Below are positions 55,593-62,266 of a stretch of DNA of 64,000 nt, in pieces. Position 1 is the first letter of the stretch; every line of letters starts with the position of its first letter. Source of the stretch: Streptomyces bottropensis ATCC 25435 (lineage in GTDB: Bacteria; Actinomycetota; Actinomycetes; Streptomycetales; Streptomycetaceae); NCBI RefSeq assembly GCF_000383595.1, contig NZ_KB911581.1, positions 8,081,519-8,145,518 on the forward strand. Direction: 5' to 3'. Position numbers and translations under genes: made by a program. The notes beneath the pieces were generated by a model. It made no database searches. It was not told where the DNA came from and worked only from the letters and a program-made list of their open reading frames with translations.

Positions 55593-57332
55593 GTGACCAG
55601 TACCGCGTCCTCCACGGACACCCGGCAGGACCAGGCCACCGAAGCGCAGCGGCCGTCGTGGCAGCACCGCCTGCGCCGATTCGGCTACGCGGCGCCCCCG
55701 AGAGGCGACGTCCGCACCCGGCTGGTGCCCCCGTACACCCGGCCGGGTCCACGGGTGTGGGCCGCGCTCGGGCTGCGCGAGAGTGGCGCGGCGCGTCTGG
55801 TCCGGTGGTCGGCGTGGGGCGGTCCGCTGCTGGTGACGCTGTTCGCGGGGCTGCTGCGGTTCCACGACCTGGGCAGCCCCAGGGCGGTGATATTCGACGA
55901 GACGTACTACGCGAAGGACGCGTGGGCGCTCGTCCATCGCGGGTACGAGGTCAACTGGGCGAAGAACGCCAACGAGCTGATCCTCCAGAACAACGGGAAC
56001 GTGCCCATCCCGACGGAGGCGGCCTATGTGGTCCACCCCCCGGTCGGCAAGTACGTGATCGGTCTGGGCGAGCTGATGTTCGGGTTCGACCCGTTCGGCT
56101 GGCGGTTCATGACGGCCCTGCTCGGCACGCTCTCCGTGCTGATGCTGTGCCGGATCGGCCGCCGGATCTTCCGCTCCACGTTCCTCGGCTGCCTCGCGGG
56201 CGCGCTGATGGCGGTGGACGGCCTGCACTTCGTGATGAGCCGCACCGCGCTGCTGGACCAGGTGCTGATGTTCTTCGTGCTGGCCGCGTTCGGCTGCCTG
56301 GTCGTGGACCGCGACAAGGTTCGGCAACGCCTGGCCGCCGCCCTCCCCCGGGACGGCGACGGAGTCGTACGCCCGGACGTCCTCATCGCCGAGACGACCC
56401 GCCTGGGCTGGCGCCCGTACCGCTGGCTGGCCGGTCTCTGCCTGGGCCTGGCCCTCGGCACCAAGTGGAACGCCCTGTACTTCCTGGTGTTCTTCGGGAT
56501 CATGACGGTGCTCTGGGACTACGCGGCCCGCAAGGTCGCCGGCGCCCGTCAGCCGCTGATCGCGATGCTCCAGCGCGACCTCGGCCTCGCGTTCCTGTCC
56601 ACGGTCCCCGTCATGATCGTCACCTATCTGGCCTCCTGGACGGGCTGGATCCTCTCCCCGGACGACGGCACCGGCGGCTACTACCGCAACTGGGCCGCGA
56701 CCGAGGGCAAGGGCGGCTGGTTCGCCTGGCTCCCGGACTGGCTGCGCAGCCTGTGGCACTACGAGCACGCGGTGTACGAGTTCCACATCGGGCTGTCGTC
56801 CCCGCACACGTACCAGTCGAACCCGTGGAGCTGGATCGTCCTGGGCCGCCCGGTCTCCTACTTCTACGAGTCCCCGTCCCCCGGCAACGACGGCTGCGCG
56901 GTCGACACCGCCGACAAGTGCGCCCGCGAGGTCCTCGCCATCGGCACGCCACTGCTGTGGTGGGCGGCCGCCTTCGCGGTCCTGTACGTCCTGTGGCGCT
57001 GGTTCTTCCGCCGCGACTGGCGCGCCGGCGCGATCGCCTGCGGCATCGCCGCCGGCTATCTCCCCTGGTTCCTGTACCAGGAGCGCACGATCTTCTTCTT
57101 CTACGCCGTCGTCTTCCTGCCGTTCCTCTGCCTCGCCGTCACGATGATGATCGGCGCCGTCCTCGGTCCCCCCGGCGCCCCGGAACGCCGCCGCGTGGCC
57201 GGCGCGGCGGGCGCCGGCGTCCTGGTCCTCCTGATCGCCTGGAACTTCATCTACTTCTGGCCCCTCTACACCGGCCAGCCGATCCCGATCGACAGCTGGC
57301 GGTCGCGGATGTGGCTGGATACCTGGGTCTAG
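55593..57332 (+). CDS. pmt: Dolichyl-phosphate-mannose-type protein O-mannosyltransferase
   Basis: A 579-aa membrane protein from the GTG at 55593. It has the GT39 signature RAVIFDETYYAKDAWALVHRG with the catalytic acidic pair after the first helix, NGNVPIPTEAAYVVHPPVGKY in the first outside loop, and about ten further membrane segments. It moves mannose from polyprenyl-phosphate-mannose to Ser/Thr of exported proteins; in Streptomyces this affects cell-wall integrity, phage infection and antibiotic resistance. Its last 26 codons are repeated nearly perfectly at 60201-60279. The neighbours rsmI (divergent) and PBP genes (beyond an island) match the usual gene order. Confidence 0.94.
   Translation: MTSTASSTDTRQDQATEAQRPSWQHRLRRFGYAAPPRGDVRTRLVPPYTRPGPRVWAALGLRESGAARLVRWSAWGGPLLVTLFAGLLRFHDLGSPRAVIFDETYYAKDAWALVHRGYEVNWAKNANELILQNNGNVPIPTEAAYVVHPPVGKYVIGLGELMFGFDPFGWRFMTALLGTLSVLMLCRIGRRIFRSTFLGCLAGALMAVDGLHFVMSRTALLDQVLMFFVLAAFGCLVVDRDKVRQRLAAALPRDGDGVVRPDVLIAETTRLGWRPYRWLAGLCLGLALGTKWNALYFLVFFGIMTVLWDYAARKVAGARQPLIAMLQRDLGLAFLSTVPVMIVTYLASWTGWILSPDDGTGGYYRNWAATEGKGGWFAWLPDWLRSLWHYEHAVYEFHIGLSSPHTYQSNPWSWIVLGRPVSYFYESPSPGNDGCAVDTADKCAREVLAIGTPLLWWAAAFAVLYVLWRWFFRRDWRAGAIACGIAAGYLPWFLYQERTIFFFYAVVFLPFLCLAVTMMIGAVLGPPGAPERRRVAGAAGAGVLVLLIAWNFIYFWPLYTGQPIPIDSWRSRMWLDTWV
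57250..57328 (+). repeat. 79-bp direct repeat A (3' end of pmt)
   Basis: TCTACTTCTGGCCCCTCTAC through GATACCTGGGT. It is repeated at 60201-60279 with 2 mismatches in 79. The two copies bracket 2.87 kb containing decayed ORFs, a sigma/anti-sigma pair and an IS3 remnant. Confidence 0.9.
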
Positions 57333-57758
57333 CTGCGCAGACTGACCGCGATGACCACAGCGGCCCCTCCGGCGTCGTGGTCATTGTTGGTCGTCAGTGG
57401 TCGTCGTCGGTCCCCCTCGGACGGCCCGTCGACGGCCCAGCCAGGGGAGCGTCTGCGCAGGTGGACGCAGCCCTACGACGATGGCGCCGACGGGGACGGT
57501 CGACGTCGCCCAAGCCGATCGCAGGGAGGCGCGAGCTGCAGGGCGTGGTCTGCGAAAGATGTTCAGATATCGGAACCAGCAAGACGCGTGAGCCGTAATC
57601 TCGCCACATGGATGACGATGCGACCCAAACCGGGCACAAGATCGGGCCGAGTCCCGTGAGTCGGACCAGATCAGTCCGCCGGGACTTGATAGGCCCTCGC
57701 GCGATGAAACGTCGCTCATAGCAACTCCGCGAGCGCAGCGTGGGCTCGGGTCGGCATC

Positions 57759-58057
57759 CATGGCCGCTGGCCTCACCACCTTCGCGGAGATGGCCGCTCA
57801 GATCCAGCGCGACCTCAACTTCGGGAACCTCGCCGCCAGCATTCCGAGAAATGTAGGCAGTATGTCCTGATCGGAGACCGCTTCGCCAGCACGCCCGACT
57901 GGGTCAGACCGACAGCCATCCTCACCTTAGGCGCGGGCGCCGGCCTCGCCGCCCGGCGTTGGCTGACCCCTGGGTCGCATCCGAAGCTTCTGCAGCGAGG
58001 CTTCATCGGGCTGCTACTCACAATGACCCTGACCTGCGCGGTTTTTGGCAGGCAATA
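57759..58057 (+). pseudogene. Frameshifted fragment of an unknown membrane protein
   Basis: An ATG at 57759 opens MAAGLTTFAEMAAQIQRDLN and stops after ~37 codons. In another frame, immediately after, the sequence continues YVLIGDRFASTPDWVRPTAI, then LTLGAGAGLAARRWLTP and ends at a TAA at 58055-58057 after LLLTMTLTCAVFGRQ. Both parts have good third-position GC bias and the second has a hydrophobic C-terminus, so a frameshifted gene is likely. It includes a TTA codon. Family not recognised. Confidence 0.3.
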
Positions 58058-58097
58058 ACCCGGAATCTGCCACGGGGGACAAGAAGAACGCCACTCA

Positions 58098-58289
58098 GTG
58101 GGTCAGTACGTATGGCTTCACGTCTTCCTGCTGCCGCACTCCACAGACAAGGTCCTCAAGCGTGTTCATGGAGGGGCGTGGGGAATCCAGGAGCCATACC
58201 TCGACACCGTGCCGATCGACTACTTCAAGGTGCGGGCAGGACGGCGTAGGCGACTGCTAGCGGCACCAAGAGTGACCTTCCCCTCGTAG
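58098..58289 (+). pseudogene. Possible short coding remnant
   Basis: A plus-strand frame reads VHGGAWGIQEPYLDTVPIDY with plausible codon use before becoming Arg-rich noise. Probably a fragment. Not recognised. Confidence 0.2.
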
Positions 58290-58457
58290 CGTTGAGGCTG
58301 TGGCTGCCGCGGAAGGTGCCGGTGCGGCAGGCGTGAGGCCACGGCCGCGCGGGCCCGCCGCACAATCTCCGGGCCCGAGGCTCGAAAAATATCCTCCGCG
58401 CGGCGGTGCAACGAAATCCGATCCTCATGGACTCCTTCAACTATCTAGGAGGTGCCC

Positions 58458-58997
58458 ATGAGGGATCGGAAAGAGGCTCGGGACGCGGAGTTCCAGAGCT
58501 TCGTCGTCAGCCGCTGGCCACGGTTGCTGCGCACGGCCTTCCTGCTCACGGGGGAGCAGCATGCCGCGGAGGACCTGGTCCAGTCGACGCTCGAACGGGT
58601 CTATGCGGCCTGGCGCAGGGTCGGCGCGGCCGACGACCCCGACGCCTACGTACGGTGCGTGATGATCAACGCGCACGCCCGCAGGCACCGCAGACGCCTC
58701 AAGGAGTTCCTGGCGCCGAAGGACGACTCGGGCCTCACCCACGAGCTGCCCGACGCCGACGACCGCATCGCGCGGGCGGACGACCGCGGCGCGCTGCTGA
58801 CGGTGCTCGCCGCACTGCCCGCGCGCCAGCGGGAGGCGGTGGTCCTGCGGTACTGGGAGGACCTGAGCGAGGCGCAGGCGGCGGAGGCCATGGGATGCAG
58901 CGTCGGCACGGTGAAGAGCAACACGGCGCGGGGGATCGCGAAGCTCCGCGCCCTGCCGGGACTGGCCGAGGCACTCACGAACGGAGGGCGGAAGTGA
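58458..58997 (+). CDS. SigE-family (ECF-type) RNA polymerase sigma factor
   Basis: A 179-aa protein from the ATG at 58458, with a strong TAGGAGGTG ribosome site. Region 2 is at ~10-75 (FQSFVVSRWPRLLRTAFLLTG, AEDLVQSTLERVYAAWRRV), region 4 at ~115-170 (LLTVLAALPARQREAVVLRYWEDLSEAQAAEAMGCSVGTVKSNTARG). This belongs to the SigE-like subgroup numerous in Streptomyces. It overlaps the next gene by one base (TGATG), the usual arrangement with an anti-sigma partner. Signal and regulon unknown. It lies inside the segment flanked by pmt 3' repeats. Confidence 0.92.
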   Translation: MRDRKEARDAEFQSFVVSRWPRLLRTAFLLTGEQHAAEDLVQSTLERVYAAWRRVGAADDPDAYVRCVMINAHARRHRRRLKEFLAPKDDSGLTHELPDADDRIARADDRGALLTVLAALPARQREAVVLRYWEDLSEAQAAEAMGCSVGTVKSNTARGIAKLRALPGLAEALTNGGRK

Positions 58998-59815
58998 TGA
59001 GCGGGGACAGGGAGAGGAACCACGACATGCCGTACGACGAGGCGCACACGGACATCGCCCTCCTGCTCGCGGACGCGGCGGACGAGGTGGAGGTCGGCGC
59101 GGCCCCCTATCAGGCGGTGCTACGGGGAGGGAGGCGCCGCAAGACGCGCCGCTGGGCGGTGGCCGCGGCGGCAGCGGCGGTGATCGCGGGGACGACGCTG
59201 GCGCTGGCGGGAGGCATGGGCGACGGGCACGGGGCGGGGCAGGTGGCCGCGCGGCCCTCGGCGGGGACGGCGAAGCAGAGTCCCGACCGGCGGGTGACGA
59301 CTCTGGCCAGGGGCACGGACCACGGCACGAAGTGGAAGGTCGACGCCGCCGTCTGGACCTCGCCGAAGACCACGGCGAAGGCACGCGCCCAGCTCGCCGA
59401 GATGGCCCTGTACGGGGAGGAGCCGGTCAAGGTGGATAAGGCCTCGGACCTGGTGGGCGAGAGCTGGTTCTTCATGCACCTGACCGTGGGGGGCAAGCCG
59501 TCGACGGTGATCCTGAGACTGTTCAAGAAGGACGACGTGGTCGCGATCAAGCATCTCGAGGCGTACCCGGGGCCGTTGGACACCGACGACCAGGTCGACG
59601 CCCCGCAGCGCCTGGTGATCGGCCAGGTCGCCCGGACCGTCCAGGAGGTCACCTGCACCTGGGACGACGGCACGAAGACCCTGGTGGAACGGGCCCCTGC
59701 GGGGGCCGGCGACTTCAAGAACCTGATCCGCGAGGTGGACGGCTCCCCGAAGGACTGGTTCGTGTGCCTGGGGCCGGACGGAGTGAACTACAAGAAGGCG
59801 GAGGTCACGGGGTGA
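58997..59815 (+). CDS. Membrane-anchored protein coupled to the sigma factor (candidate anti-sigma)
   Basis: A 272-aa protein from the ATG at 58997, overlapping the sigma-factor stop by one base. Residues 1-50 are acidic and cytoplasmic (MPYDEAHTDIALLLADAADE), followed by RRRKTRR and one transmembrane helix (~52-73). The outside part (~75-272) has no motif I recognise; it carries two cysteines (EVTCTWDDG, WFVCLGPDG). The layout (short inner domain, one helix, outer sensor) is that of membrane anti-sigma factors, but no ZAS zinc motif is present. The role is inferred from the operon. Confidence 0.75.
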   Translation: MSGDRERNHDMPYDEAHTDIALLLADAADEVEVGAAPYQAVLRGGRRRKTRRWAVAAAAAAVIAGTTLALAGGMGDGHGAGQVAARPSAGTAKQSPDRRVTTLARGTDHGTKWKVDAAVWTSPKTTAKARAQLAEMALYGEEPVKVDKASDLVGESWFFMHLTVGGKPSTVILRLFKKDDVVAIKHLEAYPGPLDTDDQVDAPQRLVIGQVARTVQEVTCTWDDGTKTLVERAPAGAGDFKNLIREVDGSPKDWFVCLGPDGVNYKKAEVTG

Positions 59816-59874
59816 GGTGAGCGATGCGGGCAGGGCGGCGGCAGGGGTCACAACCACCCCTGCTGCCGCGCCTC

Positions 59875-60186
59875 GGCCGCGACGATCTTCCACAGCGACC
59901 GGTTGAACTCGCCCAGTACACGTCCAAGGCGTACAACAAGCTCTGTGACCGTCTGGGCGTGGTGCAGTCCATGGGACGGGTGGGGTCCGCGCCGGACAAT
60001 GCCGCCGCGGAGTGTTTCAACTCGCTGATCAAGGTCGAGTACATCCACCGCTGACAATTCGCGACCCGGACCGAGGCCCGCCTGAAGATCGCCACATGGA
60101 TCACCGGGTTCTACAACCCGCGACGAAGACACAGCGCGGCCGACGGCCTACCGCCCGAGGAGTTCGGAAGAATCATCGCCGGCCCC
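59875..60186 (+). pseudogene. IS3-family transposase (orfB) remnant
   Basis: The 3' part of an IS3 integrase-type transposase: TIFHSDR, a frameshift, then QYTSKAYNKLCDRLGVVQSM, GRVGSAPDNAAAECFNSLIK and VEYIHR, an in-frame TGA (60052-60054), then QFATRTEARLKIATWITGFY, NPRRRHSAADGLPPEEFGRI. The DDE glutamate is in the AAAECFNSL part. It has lost its 5' half, has at least one frameshift and one nonsense codon, and its right end abuts the second pmt 3' copy. Dead element. Confidence 0.85.
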
Positions 60187-60200
60187 ACCCCCAGGCTTCC

Positions 60201-60279
60201 TCTACTTCTGGCCCCTCTGCACCGGCCAGCCCATCCCGATCGACAGCTGGCGGTCGCGGATGTGGCTGGATACCTGGGT
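60201..60279 (+). repeat. 79-bp direct repeat B (ectopic pmt 3' end)
   Basis: 77 of 79 bases match 57250-57328. The reading frame FLYFWPLCTGQPIPIDSWRS and on through MWLDTWV to a TGA (60281-60283) is intact, but there is no gene upstream of it, only the IS3 remnant. Confidence 0.9.
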
Positions 60280-60283
60280 GTGA

Positions 60284-60467
60284 TGGCCGAACCCCGTTCG
60301 CCGGGCTCTGGCGGGCTAACAATCAGGGCACGCACAGGAGTCATTTTCCCCACGCGTTACTCCGGCGTGTTTACAGTGAGCCTCGGCAAGCGGTTTCTGA
60401 ACGCGTTCAAAGGATGTTCGGGGCCGGACGGGAAGCCACCACGGGGTAACGGGGAAGGGATCGCGTC
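60284..60467. promoter_or_regulatory. Upstream region of the first PBP gene
   Basis: About 180 bp between the ectopic pmt end and the PBP start; the PBP promoter must lie here or upstream. The ATG at 60468 follows GGGGAAGGGAT. An AT-richer block at 60340-60400 (TTTTCC, TGTTTACAG) is the likely promoter site. Confidence 0.4.
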
Positions 60468-62102
60468 ATGCGCAAGGGGGTCAAGGTCGCCATAGTCGGC
60501 GGAGTGTTCGCGGCGATGGTGGGCGGTGCCGGGTACGGCGGGTACAACTTCGTGACCGCGCTGAACGGGGACGGCGGGGGCGTCGAGAAACGCACCGGGC
60601 CGCCGGGCGGGGACGAGGTCCGGGAGACGACGGAGAAGTTCTTCGCCGCCTGGGAGAAGGGCGACTCGGCCACGGCGTCGTCGTACACGAACGACGCGGT
60701 GGACGCGGGGAAGGTCTTCGGCAGCTTCACGGGCGTCGCGCGGATCGACGACGTGAGGATCGAGCCGGGCAAGCCCACCGGGAGCGGCGCCCGGACCGTC
60801 CCGTTCTCCGTCAGGGCGACCGTGTCGTACCAGGGCAAGAGCAAGGAACTCGCGTACAAGAGCCGGCTGACCGTCGTGCGCGGGAAGACGACCGGGCGGG
60901 CCCTGGTCGACTGGCGGCCCTCCGTCGTGCACCCCGAGCTGAAGAAGGGGGACACGCTGTTCACCGGGGAGGCGGCGGCGCCGCCCATCGAGGCCGTGGA
61001 CCGCGACGGCAAGGCGCTGACCAAGGAGAAGTACCCCTCCCTGGGGCCGATCCTCGACACGCTGCGCGAGCGCTACGGCGCCGACGCGGGCGGCACCCCC
61101 GGCATCGAGCTGGGCATCCACCACACCGACGCCGAGGCCGGCGACACCACCCTGCTGACCCTCACCAAGGGCAGGGCGGGCAAGCTGCGGACCACGATCA
61201 GCGCCCGGACGCAGGCGGCGGCCGAGCAGGCCGTCACCAAGTACCCCGAGTCGTCCGTGGTCGCCGTGCAGCCCAGCACCGGGCAGGTGCTGGCCGTCGC
61301 CAACCACCGCGACGACAGCTTCAACGCGGCCTTCCAGGGTGAACTCCCGCCCGGCTCCACGATGAAGATCGTCACCGCCGCGATGCTCATCGACAACGGC
61401 GTGACCTCCATGAACGGCCCCGCACCCTGCCCCGCCACGGCCACCTGGATGAGCCAGACCTTCAAGAACCTGCCCGGACTGAAGCCGGACGAGACGCCGA
61501 ACGCGACGCTCGCCAACAGCTTCGAGCGGTCCTGCAACACGGCCTTCATCAAGCTGATCGACGAGAAGCCGCTGTCCGACGAGTCGTTGACCGAGGAGGC
61601 GCAGGAACGCTTCGGGATCGGCCGGGACGACTGGAAGACGGGCATCGTCTCCATGGACGGCAAGGTGCCGCCCTCCGGCGGGCCGAACCGGGCCGCCAAC
61701 GCCATCGGTCAGGGTGACGTCCTGATGAACCCGCTCAACATGGCGTCGGTGACGTCCACGGCGATCACGGGGACGTTCCGGCAGCCGTATCTGGTGTCAC
61801 CGAAGCTGGACGACCGGGAGCTGGCCACCGCGAAGGGGCTGTCGACCGGTACGTCCTCGCAGTTGAAGCAGATGATGAGGCTGACCGCGACCCGGGGGAC
61901 GGCCGCGACCGTCATGTCCGGGCTCAGCGGCGACATCGGCGCCAAGACCGGTTCCGCGGAGATCGACGGGCAGGCGGTGGCGGACAGTTGGTTCACCGGG
62001 TTCCGGGGGGACGTGGCCGCGGCGGCGATGTCGGAGGGTGGCGGTCGCGGGGGCGAGGCGGCCGGTCCGATCGTGGTGGATGTGCTGCGAGTCTCTCCGT
62101 AG
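60468..62102 (+). CDS. Penicillin-binding protein with MecA-N domain, paralogue 1
   Basis: A 544-aa class B-like PBP from the ATG at 60468. A single N-terminal membrane anchor (VKVAIVGGVFAAMVGGAGYG) is followed by an NTF2-like MecA-N domain (~50-155) and a transpeptidase domain. Active-site motifs are S297-T-M-K (PPGSTMKIVTAAMLID), S355-C-N (FERSCNTAF) and K493-T-G (GAKTGSAEID). It cross-links peptidoglycan outside the membrane. At 544 aa it is short and has no transglycosylase. The paralogue follows 164 bp downstream. The position after pmt matches the usual Streptomyces order apart from the island. Confidence 0.93.
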   Translation: MRKGVKVAIVGGVFAAMVGGAGYGGYNFVTALNGDGGGVEKRTGPPGGDEVRETTEKFFAAWEKGDSATASSYTNDAVDAGKVFGSFTGVARIDDVRIEPGKPTGSGARTVPFSVRATVSYQGKSKELAYKSRLTVVRGKTTGRALVDWRPSVVHPELKKGDTLFTGEAAAPPIEAVDRDGKALTKEKYPSLGPILDTLRERYGADAGGTPGIELGIHHTDAEAGDTTLLTLTKGRAGKLRTTISARTQAAAEQAVTKYPESSVVAVQPSTGQVLAVANHRDDSFNAAFQGELPPGSTMKIVTAAMLIDNGVTSMNGPAPCPATATWMSQTFKNLPGLKPDETPNATLANSFERSCNTAFIKLIDEKPLSDESLTEEAQERFGIGRDDWKTGIVSMDGKVPPSGGPNRAANAIGQGDVLMNPLNMASVTSTAITGTFRQPYLVSPKLDDRELATAKGLSTGTSSQLKQMMRLTATRGTAATVMSGLSGDIGAKTGSAEIDGQAVADSWFTGFRGDVAAAAMSEGGGRGGEAAGPIVVDVLRVSP

Positions 62103-62121
62103 GGGATGCGGCTCGTCGCGG

Positions 62122-62150
62122 GGTGCGGGTCCGGTGGGGCTTCTCGCGCG
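62122..62150 (+). repeat. Partial copy of a dispersed repeat
   Basis: GGTGCGGGTCCGGTGGGGCT(TCTCGCG) also occurs at 54494-54520, next to the hairpin copy, and in a variant form within the 17492-17743 repeats. Here the hairpin core that normally follows is missing. Confidence 0.6.
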
Positions 62151-62266
62151 CTTACCACCAGCCCGCGGACAAACGCGGCCCCACCCACGGAGTGACCCGC
62201 GGGACTCTAGGGTGGTGGTTCTCGTTGAGGGACGAGAGGCAGCCGGGGGCAGCGGAAGGTCGGAGC

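Larger units (their letters stand above)
57333..58457. other. Island left part: decayed, mostly non-coding DNA
   Basis: 1.1 kb between pmt and the sigma-factor gene. No intact gene is seen on either strand. Short stretches with coding-like codon use occur in shifting frames (listed separately), and base composition is somewhat lower in GC than nearby core genes. A possible ECF-type -35 word with an AAC core, GCAACG, lies at 58408-58413 ahead of the sigma gene. Confidence 0.5.

Noticed and set aside
57560..57620. Second IS3 remnant suggested by CGCCACATGGATG, similar to the transposase segment at 60091
   Set aside because: The match is only about a dozen bases and the surrounding translation does not follow the transposase.
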